DNA of 64,000 nt, taken from the NCBI GenBank assembly GCA_029204225.1, contig CM055113.1, positions 17,949,746 through 18,013,745 of the forward strand, written 5' to 3'. Positions 46,860 to 58,511 of the stretch are shown here, piece by piece (within the stretch, counting starts at the first letter, position 1; the number at the start of each line of letters is the position of its first letter). A program made the translations under genes and the position numbers. The notes under the pieces are model-generated. The model had not been told where the DNA came from. It saw nothing but the letters and a program-made list of their open reading frames with translations, and did no database searches. The stretch is from Diphasiastrum complanatum. Lineage: Eukaryota > Streptophyta > Lycopodiopsida > Lycopodiales > Lycopodiaceae.

Positions 46860-49160
46860 AATTCTTTAACATATTTGTCTTGTTGCCCAAAGTTAAAAAA
46901 CAGTAACTAGATGCATTACCCAGCATGGACTTTTAAAGATCCACAAACACATTATAACTCTATTCTTAAGGAACACTCCAACTTCAGAGCTAAAAATGCA
47001 GAGAACAATGTATCAGGAACCTAGAAGTTCTCACCATTGGGTACATGCTTGGGGAAAATAAAACATTATGGCAAAAAACAATTAATATTTTGCCGAAAAT
47101 CTAAATTCATGAATCAAGTTCATAAATTTCATAGTTAGAATTTCCCTCAAGGCCAAAGATATTCATTCACCATTTATTCCTTGACATCAAGCAATCCGAA
47201 GGTAAAGAAAGGTTGGACAATGCATGAAGGCTCAAGGATCTATCATGCAAGCAATTGATGCAACAACCCCTACTATGCATGATCTAGAAGCTTTCTCATG
47301 CAAAAAAAGAAATTCATGAGGGCAAGGTCACAGGAGCCCTGACAAAGAGTTCAAAATGAATATTTTGGAAAACGAGGGCACGACTACCATCTTTCAATCA
47401 GCCGCCACAACTGCCATCACCTGTGCAAAGACAATCCAGTTACTAATGTCTTAGATGTCTTCATACATGAATTCAACATGTTAATTCATCCATCAAAGAT
47501 GCACGACCAGCTGAGCATCATCTTTCGACAGCATGGCTAATTTTTAAGTTTTAGGAAATGTATTTCTAAATCCTACAGCAGGTGAACAAGACAAGAGACG
47601 GTTCTTTAACCGGGTTACACATCTAGATCTCACAAAGCTTCCAAAATAGAGGCAACAAGCTTCCTACGAAGGAAGGCTTTCCAGGAAGATTCAAGCTACA
47701 TGCATTAATATTTTCAATAATTATGGTTTTTATCTCTGCTTACCTATAAAAGTACAGGTTTGACAGAAGCTGAAAAAAAAAAAAACATTTATTATTATAG
47801 GGAGTAATCAATTCCAGGAAGGTGAGCTAATTCTCAAGCTTTACTTACTACTAAACTAAAATAGACATAACCGCAATCTCCATTCAATGCTCTACCGTTT
47901 GCGTGTACCAGCAGAGGACTAAACATCAATCTATCAATAACTTAGCTAGCTCTACATGAATCTATGTTTGTTGTGTTTCCTCTATAGTTTCTTTGACTAT
48001 AGTGCTTATTCTCTGATTGACAGATTCCAGCAAGCTACCAGCCGACAGGGTCTGCCTACTTCTAACTTCTTTATTTGCAGTATAATGGAAATGCAATGGT
48101 GATGTACCCGCCTGTCAATTAGTACATCTACGACCTGATCTCGATCCTACTGATAATGGATGCTCAACATCGATCTAGATCTATCATAATTTGATTACCT
48201 ACGTTCTACATTATGTTTTAAAAGTCTCTCGAGTTCTTATAGATTGTAGATTATTGCTACACTACTCTCTAAGTAAGAACAGAGAATGGAATGGGAACTA
48301 CATATTGAAAACACCAGAATCAACAAAACTGAAACAACTAAGATTTGCAATCCTACAAAGTGCTTACTACAATTATCACTCAACAATTGTAACAAGAACT
48401 CCTCAGGGAGTCAAGCACAAAACAACATCAGATCATAATGGTATTGATCTACCACAAGGCCCTTCACATGTACATGATCTTAATCACAAATCCAAACTTT
48501 AAAGGAGAAGAATGGACAACAAAATACATTCATACATTAGTACTCAAACTTAATGCATGAAAATGGAGCATAGATGGAAATGCAAATAGGAAGATCTTCG
48601 ATTAACAGTGCAACAACATTTCACTACAATATCTAGTGCTTGGAAACTCGTGGAGGAGGCCTCTATGTATACCCAGGAGCTGGTGAATCCAATTTCACAA
48701 TACTTTGGATTCCACCTCTTACAAATGAGTGAACCCCAATCTATAAAGATCTGAGATCCACCTCTTACTTGATAATAGGAGGCCTCTTTATTAAAAAACA
48801 TAACTTAAGTTGAGAGAGTCTAAGTTACTAGCTCCCACATGGTTTTCCATCTTTTGAAAACTACCATGGGGCTCACAGAATACACATTTTTAGCCTAGCA
48901 CTAATGATTCTCGTGCTCTCAGACTCGGCTCTCACTTCATCTCTGCTGGAAGCCCTTTTGAGTGGAGAGGTTCTGCATCAACACCTCGGGGCATGGCATC
49001 AGTTAACATTATCCTCCCCTATAGTGTTGCAAGTCCCACTACAACGCTTCCTCTTTGATGTATGGTCCTTGGAAAGGCATGGATCCGCACTTGCCTACGT
49101 AAAACCAAGAACTTTATTGGCTTCGTTTCTTGGGTGCGTCGGCAAATCTTCAAGCTTCAA
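46860..49160. other. no recognisable gene
   Basis: AT-rich, without coding motifs on either strand. Several poly-A runs (for example 47773-47785) and short open frames have no family resemblance. A plus-strand open frame of 171 codons at 48904-49419 runs into and opposite the unknown minus-strand frame below and has no domain. Confidence 0.45.
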
Positions 49161-49167
49161 TAGCTTT

Positions 49168-50922
49168 TTAGGACAACCCCGCATAGCTGAGAGTCTCTTG
49201 CTTTTCCTTATTGGCTTTTCTTTTATCAAGAGATTTCTCGTAGCCGACCTTCCTTTCGATGGCTTCAAATGTAATGAACCTCGTCTCTACACCCAACAGA
49301 ATAGGTCCCAGGTACGACTCCATTGCGGGTATGAACTTATTTCCATACCACTTCTCGATCATCTACACGTATTGATTGGAAGTAAAGATAGCTCGAAAAT
49401 AAAGTCTCGCCATCATTAGATATGCATCTTCCATTTGTAAAGGCTGGTTGACATCCAACCTTATGGGTGGCAGGCCTTTATCCCAGTACCACTCCAATGT
49501 CGCAAGAAAGGCTGTAGATAAACAATATTTGGCGCTTTCTTGGACTACGATATCTGCACTTCTCCTATAGGTATATCCAAACTTTAGGAGCGTGTCCTGA
49601 TACTTTACAAAGGTTGAGCAATCCCTAGAATGATAGGCCAATTGGCTTGTCGCTCGGCTGGCTTTGTTTTCTCCCGAGGATCCCTTCTTTTGATCGACAC
49701 ATAGTAGGGATCAGTCCTTTTCCAGCTCGGTGCTCTTAGGTATTCTTGTAGCTGCTCGTCATTATTCAGCAGCATTACAATCCTCCAAGAGGGCTGTGGT
49801 CGTATGGCGTTCACAAGGTTACTAAACTTTGGATATTCTTCAACCATTATTTCCTTTGCCCCCCCTCGCTCTCCCTTCTTGTAGGTCTTTTGAAACTCAT
49901 CAGACTCCCTGCGATCATCATAGCGTCTTTTGACCTTTTCTATAGATTTCTTTGGCAGCTTCCTTGTGGGTCTTGCCAGATAGTCATCTAGTGCGGTGGC
50001 ACTCTTGGTATCAAGAACTTTTGAAGTAGAACCCTCGGGCATAGAGTCTCTGATTCAGGGGGCGGCTTGCGGGCGGTCATCTTATTCCTTGACTTCTTAG
50101 GTGGTGGTGTGGTCTCAGCAGGTGGTGATGACCTATCATGTTTCCTCTTGACGCGGTGTTCATGGAACATGGCAACCTGTTGAGAAGGTGAGGCGGAAGC
50201 TTGTGATGGAATATAGCCTTGGCTAGTAGCAGCATCCTTTGGAGCTAAGGCAAGCTTCAAGTCAATAGTGGATTGACTTTGAACTAAATCAAGAAAGATA
50301 TACCCCAAGGAGGTGACTGGAGCTCTCTTATGCAGTGCGACAATAAGTTGTCAGGAGATGAATCCAGCCCAATTGTACATACTTTGGCGGCCTTCGTAGA
50401 ATTCTCCCAACATGGCAAATATCTGGAGGGGGATCCTCAACAGATGTGTCGTTCGTGTATAGGTGTACCTTGTGAGATAAGCACACGCAGCTGCCAGTTC
50501 CTTGCACTTGATGGCCTCGAGGAGAATGCCATCCTTGTTCTTCCATTTGTCAAGAGTGGTGTCAAGGAACCTGGCATAAGGCTGCTGCAACATGTTGGTT
50601 AACTTGATTGGTTTCTCCTTATGGCCACTAGGAAAGCCAAATGTGGTGAAATTGCTGCCAGCCAAGTAGATAATCGATTAAAAATTTTGAAGATCAGTGC
50701 GAAAAGTGAGTTGCTTTTGATCAAAATTTTCGTATATTTGGTACATCAGATATAGGCTCTGGTGGCTCCCGTGCATGGTGGAATTTGAAATTCAAGTGTT
50801 TTAAACATTGGTTCAGCCTGTGTATACCACTGATTCATCATGTCATCTTCACAAAGAACGAGTTTGAGTGTCTTAGGAATATCGGGAATCTCTACACTGT
50901 GGTCTGAATCCAAATCGGCCAT
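49168..50922 (-). pseudogene. unknown long reading frame downstream of gypsy pol
   Basis: From ATG at 50920-50922 (MADLDSDHSVEIPDIPKTL) a coding-like sequence of about 580 codons runs to 49168. It is broken by three frame changes (about 50745, 50040, 49640) and three stops. The N-terminal half is helical with TRYTYTRTTHLLRIPL and MYNWAGFIS. A Pro/Lys-rich linker follows (PPKKSRNKMTARKPPP, near 50080, NLS-like). The C-terminal half is basic then globular (LNNDEQLQEYLRAPSWKRTD, LATLEWYWDKGLPPIRLDV, KWYGNKFIPAMESYLGP). I recognise no known domain with confidence. The YNWA segment recalls plant transposon-associated proteins of unknown function. It lies on the same strand, 1 kb 3' of the gypsy integrase, in the position of an env-like or accessory ORF, but could be an independent relic. 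Confidence 0.5.
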
Positions 50923-50984
50923 TTTTTGAAAATTTTTAATTTTTTCTAGAAGTTCTCCAGAGTGTTGATGGATGGGATTTGGTG

Positions 50985-51750
50985 GCTACAGTGGCGGATG
51001 CAATTGTCAGGGACAGTGGCAGATGCAATGGCAGATGCAATCTGTCGGATGCAATGGTGGATGCAAAAATGAAAGTGGATGGCAGATGCAAACTGGATCC
51101 CAGATGCAAAAAGACAAACTGTAAAGTGGAAGGACAAATCGTGGAGGCAAAACTCGGAAAATGAAAAGACAAAGAGTTTATAAAATAAGCAAAAAGTTAA
51201 AGTGTGTAATGTTTGAAAGGTGAAAAAGGTGGTAGGGTTTCCAAAAGTGGAGAGGAATGTGTATGTGGAACGACAGAGAATGGATCAAATGAAAAAGGAC
51301 GTGATAACGGTTGGGATGCAAGCAACAACGGTAAGGATGCAAACAACAACAGCTGAATCAGATCAAAAAATAGGAAGATCATCTGAAATTTGCTAGACAG
51401 ATATGAACTTGCCCAAAATTTGTGTGAAGTAAGAATGAACCTAGCAGCTAAGATATTTATACCAGAAAAAATTTAGATTTGGAGTCAGATGCAAATTTCA
51501 GTGGATGCAAATAGGCTTGTTGGACGCAAATGAGACTGGCGGTTGGCGGATGCAAACGTGTCGGATGAAATCTTGTCAGATGGAATTTTGTCGGATGTAT
51601 CTTGTCAGATAAAATTTTGTCGGATGCATCTTGTCGGATGGAATCCTGTCGGATTCAAGCTATCGGATGCATCTTGTCGGATGGAATCCTGTTGGATGCA
51701 ATCTCGTCGAATGCAACCTTGTCGGATGCAATTTTGTCGGATGCAAAAAA
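50985..51750 (+). repeat. GGATGCAA minisatellite
   Basis: The word GGATGCAA or a one-base variant occurs some 25 times. In 51555-51745 it forms a near-regular array of 13 units of 12-16 bp built on tTGTCGGATGCAatc, some with GGATGGAAT. Outside that core the spacing is looser. A plus-strand open frame (51543-51917) reads the 15-bp units as five-codon repeats but has no other support. The array separates gypsy integrase from the unknown frame at 49168-50922. Confidence 0.9.
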
Positions 51751-51953
51751 TATTTTGTGGGTTTTTAAATAAGTGTAAAACCAATGGGTTTAGAACAATT
51801 GTAGAAAAGAAAAAATATACATATAAAGAAAAATCAGAAAAGTATGGGATACATTATCATAGAAAAATTTTGCTAGACAAGACTTACCAAAAAAATATCC
51901 TCATAGTATCTCCGTAGTTAGCTACCATTGACTAATGTGTTAAGGGGTATGCC

Positions 51954-53756
51954 TTATAGGGTCTCTAATTGAACTGCACCATTGGTGAAAATTTTTGTGA
52001 CAACATAGGGACCTTGGCTACAGAATTTCAATTTCCTGGGATGGACCTTGGAAGATGTATAAAGTAAAACTTTATCACCATCATGGATATCCTTAGTCCT
52101 GACATGACGATCACACCAAGTCTTCTGTCGTCGTTTATGAACTAATTGTGCATGATAAGAGATAAGACGTGTTTCACATAGTTTCGTCAATGTAAAGAGT
52201 CGATTCTGAACTTGGTGTTGATAAGTAAAAACAAGTCAGTGGCATATGCTAAAACGCGTAGAGAAGGAATTAAAAACTCTACTGGCATAAGAGCCTCTTG
52301 GCCATATACCAGTTCAAATGGTGTTTTTCAACCTGTGGCTCGCTTTGGCATTGTTCGATATGCCCAGATAGCAAAAAATGATCTCGTTTCCCAGTCAAAT
52401 CGACTTGTTTCTACTATCTTGGTCAAGACTTTATAAATCATTTTATTCGTAGATTCAGCTAATCCATTACATCTAGGATAGTACAAGGCGCTCTTTCGAT
52501 GTATAACGAAGTAATGAGTCAGTAAACTATTGATTATTTCATTAAGGAAGTGAGAACCTCGATCACTAAGAAGCTCGATTGGACAACCAAATCTAGTGAT
52601 AATGTTTACATAGAGGAAGCGTACTACAGATTTTGCATCTGCTTTGCGCATTGCTCTAGCCTCTATCCACTTGGTTGCATAATCAGTGGCAATCAAGATA
52701 TATCGTGATTGGGTGCATGGTCGACTTTCTTGGTATTCCTTGCGCATTGGCAAACGTCACAAACTTTTATATAAGCGTAAGTGTCCTTGGAAAGGATTGA
52801 CCACCAAAACTCAGCTAGAAGAATTGTCCTAGCAGTAGCATCGGAGGAGAAATGTCCACCCTCAATACCCTCATGTGTCAAGGCAATAATCTGTCGGACT
52901 TTAGACTCATGTGCACAACGTCGTGTAATACCATCAACACCTAACTTATATAATTGCCCTGCAATTATGATATGGTAAAGATTTCATAATAAGCTTTATT
53001 TTTTGTGATTTTGTCAATTGAGGATCTATTTTCCCAGTGGCTAGATATCTAGTGATATCATCTACCCATAACGGAGTCACATCTATATAAAATAGACACG
53101 CATTTGGTAACTCATCATTAATTGGCTCATCAGATGGTTTAGCATTAGGTAATCGTGAAAGATGATTAGCCAAAAAATGTTGTGATCCCTTTCGAATAAC
53201 AACTCGAAAGTTGAATTCTAAAAGAATCAACAGCCATCGTGTAATTCGTCTGGTTTTGCAAGGTTTAATCAATAGGTAAAGAAGAGCATGATGGTCGGTA
53301 TAGAAAACAAAAAGCTGGCCTAGCAAATATGTAGAAACCATTGCTAGTGCTTCTCGATCTATTGTGGAATAGTTAATCTTAGCTAGAACAAACTGACGGC
53401 TTAGGAAACGGATTGGAAAATCCTTTTCGAATTCTCCTGATTGCATTAAAATAGCACCAATAGCATACTGACTAGCGTTTGTATGCACATGGAACTCCTT
53501 ATTATAATCGGGCACGCAAAAAATGGGTGCAGTGACTAAAGCCTATTTGAGGTCTTCGAAGGCTTTAAATTTTGGGTCAGTGACGATTTGATATACAAAC
53601 CGTGCTTTATCAGCGTAGTGTATTATAAAAAATTGATAATAACATGTTGGTCCAAGAAAGGCATAAATTTCTTTTACTGCTCCTGGTAAGGGCATTTCTA
53701 GAATCACTCTGATCTTTTCGGGATCAGTGGCTATACCATTTCGAAAAATGATATGG
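51954..53756 (-). pseudogene. gypsy pol, downstream half (end of reverse transcriptase, RNase H, integrase)
   Basis: Minus order starts at the insertion junction: IFRNGIATDPEKIRVILEM (53740 on), then thumb and RNase H. In RNase H FHVHTNASQYAIGA has Asn for the first catalytic Asp, while STIDREALAMV (Glu) and FYTDHHALLYL (Asp) are kept. The integrase has an HHCC zinc finger (THEGIEGGHF..KVCDVCQC, about 52890-52750) and the acidic triad in ILIATDYATKWIEARA, ELLSDRGSHFL and CNGLAESTNK. The C-terminal domain ends HPRKLKFCSQGPYVVTK (51954-52190). Several frameshifts and stops occur. Layout and motif wording fit the non-chromoviral Tat-like gypsy group. Confidence 0.9.
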
Positions 53757-54957
53757 TGTAGCGCAGGCATTCCAAAGGGAGCCGGGAACCACGACTTAGC
53801 TTCCCAGCCTTCAACTCTTGCCATCCAAACCCACTTGACATACAAGCAGCCAACTCACCAACAACGATCAGACTTAACCAACTTGAAGTTCCGAAAACCA
53901 ACATTGAGATCCAACCTGGCGCCATGCCAGATCGGGGGTCCCGATGTGGGTGACTTCCCTCCAAGCAAGCCGCCCTACATACATCAAACTTAACCAACTT
54001 GAAGCTTCGTTACAAACGAGTAACATCCATTCCAAGCAAGCGGTCTGACTTACATTAGACTTAACCAATTGAAAGCTTCGTCACGAGCGCTGGAAGCCAA
54101 CCTGGCGCCACGCCAGACTGGACAGCCATAAACAGGTAGCTTCCACCCAAGCAAGCCATCCAACTCAGCCGACAGGTTAGAGCCCATTCCCCAAGAGCTT
54201 AACCCATTCACGTTCATGCAAGGAACACTCAGAACCACAAGCCGCGACATATATGGAGACAACCAATTCCTGGACCAAATGGTCCCGACAGCATACCGCT
54301 GGCGCCACGGACCGAATGGTCCTGACGGCATACCACTGGCATCCCGGGATACGACCCTCAGCTATGTGCCAACTTAAAAATTTTGAAGCGGCCTTACAAC
54401 TGGCGCTTTTACCGAACACTGAAACCCAGAAGGTAATCAGAGTCAATTTGTGAAAAATCTCACTTTATTGATAAATCTGAGAAGGTTACATTTCAAGTGT
54501 GTGACCAACCCTAGTCTCCGGGGTGCTAGCATGCCAAGGCGAGGGCCATGACAACATTCCAGCAAGAGAGGCTAAGACTTGGTTGGAGCTCGCCCTGAGT
54601 CGCAACCCGCACTCCCCTATAGTATTGGTGTGATTTGGCACTCCCCCTCATACCAAGAGCTCTACCCAAGCTGGTAAAGCACGTTTTTTCTCTCTAGGAT
54701 TTTCTCTTTCTAGAAAGTTATTTTCTCTCTCTAGATTTTATTGATCCCGAGGCTTCCTTTAATGATGCCTAGATCGTGTGAGGTGATTTCACATTGATCT
54801 GAGCTCTCTGGACTCGGCTAGAACCGATCAAATATATTCAACCATAGGAACTTGGCGCCGGCTGGATTCTGGTCACAGTGGCGCCGAGAGCGGCGCCGGG
54901 GACATAGCTGGCGCCAGTGGCGCCAGAAGTAAAGCTTGTGAAGATAGCTTTACAACA
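53757..54957 (-). repeat. LTR (3' in element orientation)
   Basis: 1201 bp, TG..CA. Contains about eight GGCGCC palindromes concentrated near 53917, 54105, 54300 and 54852-54925, a GC-rich feature in an otherwise AT-rich window. Confidence 0.93.
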
Positions 54958-55276
54958 TCCACCCCACCTTTATAAAATCTGATGTCCTCATTAGATGTCA
55001 GATTAAAGTAAAGGTGTCTCCAAATTAAAATAACTATACATTTAAGCTACTTGGCACAGTACTCAATTTACTAGCCACTTTTTATTAACATTGAAGCTGG
55101 CTGGCACACCACAAGTCGGAGGCTCAGCTCTTTGTACTGAAAAATTACATAACTTGAAAATATCTTTTTGTTTGGGAAAAGCGTAGATTTGATATCGCTT
55201 TCGTAGAACCCAAGAACCTTATTAACTGGTGACAGAGGCCTTTCTTTGAAATGTTCGCCCCTGTCGCTTCTGACTT

Positions 55277-55935
55277 TCAACTTTGGAACTCCTTTGAGAT
55301 CCTGATTTGTCCTTGATGCACTTTGTGTTGAGCTCCCTGAGCTCCAGATTTGATCAATTTCGCACAGGTATCAAGGCTCCCTGATCCAAAAGATTTATCG
55401 TTTGATTGCCCACTTTGTGGTCCACTCCGTGCCTTGTTGCTTCTACACCTTGGTTTCTCTCCTTGTCCCAGCCTGATCTTGATACTTTTTGATCTTGGCT
55501 CTTTAAGGTAGGCAAAGATTGAGTACTCCGCAATGCACCTCTCACTTAGCTTGAAGTAGCTCTTTGAATCAGCCCAAATGTAACCATTGACCTCGTGGAA
55601 AGCCAAAGGGTCGCACCAGTTTGATCCGCATCCAAACTATCTCTTCGCGTTTGTTTGAAGAACCATGTCCGTCGCGCAAAACTTGACTTTCACAATTCCA
55701 TCATTGGTCAGTTGTCTCACAGTCAAAACAAGAAGTGTACATCGAGCTTGGCTTCAAGTAGCTCTCTTTGAATCAGACACATGCACCCAGAGTTTGTACT
55801 AGTCCGATCTCAACGCAAACTGTCCCTTAGCGTCCGTTCGAAATACCAAGTCTCTCATGCAAGACTCAACTTTCACAGTTCCTTCATTGATCAGCTGCCT
55901 TACACATAACACAAGCCAGCGTAATCATATGTTTC
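55277..55935 (-). pseudogene. decayed repeat-protein frame inside LARD-like element
   Basis: One minus-strand frame can be read from about 55930 to 55277 with three or four stops. It contains two related units of about 70 codons. The first has VRQLINEGTVKVESC, FRTDAKGQFALRSD and LWVHVSDSKRA. The second has VRQLTNDGIVKVKFC, LQTNAKR and VNGYIWADSKSYF. The common pattern is V-R-Q-L-x-N-x-G-x-V-K-V, then C, then T-x-A-K. A Lys/Ser/Gly-rich tail follows (SGPQSGQSNDKSFGSGS). No known family is recognised. It could be a captured host repeat protein. Confidence 0.5.
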
Positions 55936-56814
55936 CTCATCATTACTAGTCCAGAGAAAGCCTATAACAAGCTTTCCTTTCCACAACAAAAACTTGTCAA
56001 CTTATTAGGTCCAAAGTTCGCCAGTCTCCTCGTGAGTATGGCTAGGTCACCTTGAATTTTCCACCGTTTTGATCAACTTTCACTCAAAATTTGCCCCAAG
56101 AGAGAGGTGTGTGTGATAGTTCCCCTCCACTTATAAAATCAGCTGATCGGACTTAGAGTAGAGTTCTTCGGACAAAAAGCCTTTCCAACACTTTGCTTCC
56201 CATTTGCTAGGATTATGGCTCGATCCAACTTGTTGCCAATCTTTGAAGAGGATCCTACTCTTTCCTGTTTGAGGAAAAACCCAACTGATACTGGATATCA
56301 CCCATGCTCAGTGAGTTTCAGTTCCGAAGGTGGCCGTCCCAAAATGAAGACCAACTTCTCCATAGAAAATCTCCCCTGAAATTGCCCTTTCCAACTTTTT
56401 GACTTCCTGCTTGTGTCTGGTGGGCGTTGTCGCAAATGAAACTAACCCAAGAAATAGGCTAGCCATCCATCCTTTGCAAACATTGAGTCGTTTCGTTGTC
56501 GTTCACGTGCGACTACTTGAACTGCAAATCCGCCCCACAGATTCTGTAGTCCTCTTTGTTTGATGGTATCAGCCTTCAAAAGAAAGGTTCTTTCTCGAGC
56601 CATCAGCTCCTTGTATCACAAGCAATCATGCAAACCAGGCAAAGCACGAGTACTAAGACTCACCACGAACACATACAAGTAAGACACTCAGGCAGGTTTA
56701 CTAACAAGTAACAAAGACAAGGTCCCCCTTTGAGATGGTCCTGCCAACGGACCTTTGCCTGGCCGCGCCCATACAAATCGATCACAGAATCAGCCCACAT
56801 AGGACACCCCTCCA

Positions 56815-57215
56815 AGTATCCGTGCTTTCACCATTAAGCAGCACATTGCCTCAGTCACGCCCCACAACTTTTTGGTCGATAGCCCTTATAGCTAAACGAT
56901 CAGCAGCTATCCCGCACCGGCAACTAACCACCCGTGCTTTACACCTGAATTCGAACAGCATCTCTATATCAATGGTTAACCCGTACAATTTGAATATGTC
57001 ACCCTGCACCCCACAAGGCACATACCGTGCTTTCACCTACCTAGGCAGCACTTTACCTCATCTATCCTACATGCAGACGACACCAGGCCCGAACCACAAG
57101 AAATGACCGTGCTTACACCTCAAGGGCAGCACCTTGACTCATCAAGTCCCCCGTTCTGTCGACCACCCCGACCGTGGACACACTCGTGCTTACACTGTGG
57201 GCAGCACCTTGCACA
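56815..57215 (+). repeat. degenerate CCGTGCTT..GGCAGCACC repeats
   Basis: Five copies of ccgtgctttcacc or a close variant start near 56820, 56931, 57028, 57109 and 57185. Most are followed within about 25 bp by a gcagcac word and a ctca word. Spacing is 75-110 bp. It lies next to the 5' LTR of the minus-oriented element, in its leader. Confidence 0.75.
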
Positions 57216-57295
57216 ACAGTTGTCTTGATGAACCCCAAACCGTGGCCATTTCCGTGAGATCCGCATAGCTGACCGGCCAGTCGGCAATGATATGG

Positions 57296-58511
57296 TGTAG
57301 CGCAGACATCCCAAAGGGAGTTGGGAACCACGACTTAGCTTCCCAGCCTTCAACTCTTGCCATCCAAACCGACTTGACATACAAACAACCAACTCACCAA
57401 CAACGATCAGACTTAACCAACTTGAAGTTCCGAAAACCAACATTGAGATCCAACCTGGCGCCATGCCAGATCGGGGGTCCTGATGTGGGTGACTTCCCTC
57501 CAAGCAAGCCGCCTGACATACATCAAACTTAACCAACTCGAAGCTTCGTTACAAACGAGTAACATCCATTCCAAGCAAGCGGTCTGACTTACATCAGACT
57601 TAACCAACTGAAAGCTTCGTCACGAGCGCTGGAAGCCAACTTGGCGCCACGCTAGACTAGACAGCCATAAACAGGTAACTTCTACCCAAGCAAGCTATCC
57701 AACTCAGCCGCCACGTTAGAACCCGTTCCCCAAGAGCTTAACCCATTCACATTCATGTAAGGAACACTCAGAACCACAAGCCGCGACAGATATGGAGACA
57801 ACCAGTTCTTGGACCAAATGGTCCCGACAGCATACCGTTGGCGCCACGGACCGAATGGTCCCGACGACATACCGCTGGCGTCCCGGGATACGACCCTCAG
57901 CTATGTACCAACTTAAAAAATTTGAAGTGGCCTTACAACTGGCATTTTTACCGAACACTGAAACCCAGAAGGTAATCAGGTCAGTTTGAGAAAAATCCCA
58001 CTTTATTGATAAATCTGAGAAGGTTACATTTCAAGTGTGTGACCGACCCTAGTCTCCGGGGTGCTGCTATGCCAAGGCGAGAGCCATGACAACATTCCAG
58101 CAAGGGAGGCTGAGACTTGGTTGGAGCTCGGTCTGAGTCGCAACCCGCACTCCCCTATAGTATTGGTGTGATTCGGCACCCCCCCTCATACAAAGCACTC
58201 TACCCAAGCTGGTAAGGCACATTTTTCTCTCTCTAGAATTTTCTCTTTCTAGAAAGTCATTTTCTCTCTCTAGATTTTATTGATCCCCAGGCTTCCTTTA
58301 ATCATGCCTAGATCGTGTGAGGTGATTGCACATCGATCTGAGCTCTCTGGACTCCGCTAGAACCGATCAAAGATTTTCAGCCATAGAAACTTGGCGCCGG
58401 CTGGATTCTGGTCACAGTGGCGCCGGGAGCAGCAGGGGCGCTACTGGCGCCGGGGACATAGCTGGCGCAAGTGGCGCCAGAAGTAAAGCTTGTAAAGGTA
58501 GCTTTACAACA
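57296..58511 (-). repeat. LTR (5' in element orientation)
   Basis: 1216 bp, TG..CA, about 96-97 percent like the left LTR over the stretch compared. The extra length lies near 58430-58470, where the GGCGCC-rich part is longer. The minus-strand sequence just beyond it, CCATATCATTGCCGACTGG, is where a primer site would be. It resembles the usual TGGTATCA only partly. Confidence 0.92.

Larger units (their letters stand above)
53757..58511 (-). mobile_element. non-autonomous LTR retrotransposon (LARD-like) inserted in gypsy pol
   Basis: The element is 4755 bp. LTRs 53757-54957 (1201 bp) and 57296-58511 (1216 bp) begin TGTAGCGCAG and end TTTACAACA on the plus strand. LTR divergence over the first 320 bp is about 3-4 percent by eye. 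After the left LTR the plus strand has tccaccccacctt. Read on the minus strand this is AAGGTGGGGTGGA, a purine tract, so the element is minus-oriented and its 5' LTR is the right one. The 2338-bp internal part shows no gag, protease, reverse transcriptase or integrase. It holds a decayed repeat-protein-like frame and tandem repeats. Long LTRs with a non-pol interior match large retrotransposon derivatives mobilised by another element. Confidence 0.9.

Noticed and set aside
48904-49419. Plus-strand open frame of 171 codons
   Set aside because: Its 3' half lies antisense to the protein-like minus-strand frame at 49168-50922 and it has no recognisable domain.
49168-50922. Envelope glycoprotein
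   Set aside because: No signal peptide or membrane anchor is visible; only the position is env-like.
51543-51917. Plus-strand 124-codon frame with CRM/LSD repeats
   Set aside because: It reads the 15-bp minisatellite in phase, so openness is explained by the period being a multiple of three.
55277-55606. Gag or integrase domain in the LARD-like interior
   Set aside because: No zinc knuckle, D-D-E or YxDD motif could be found; only the repeat pattern described is supported.
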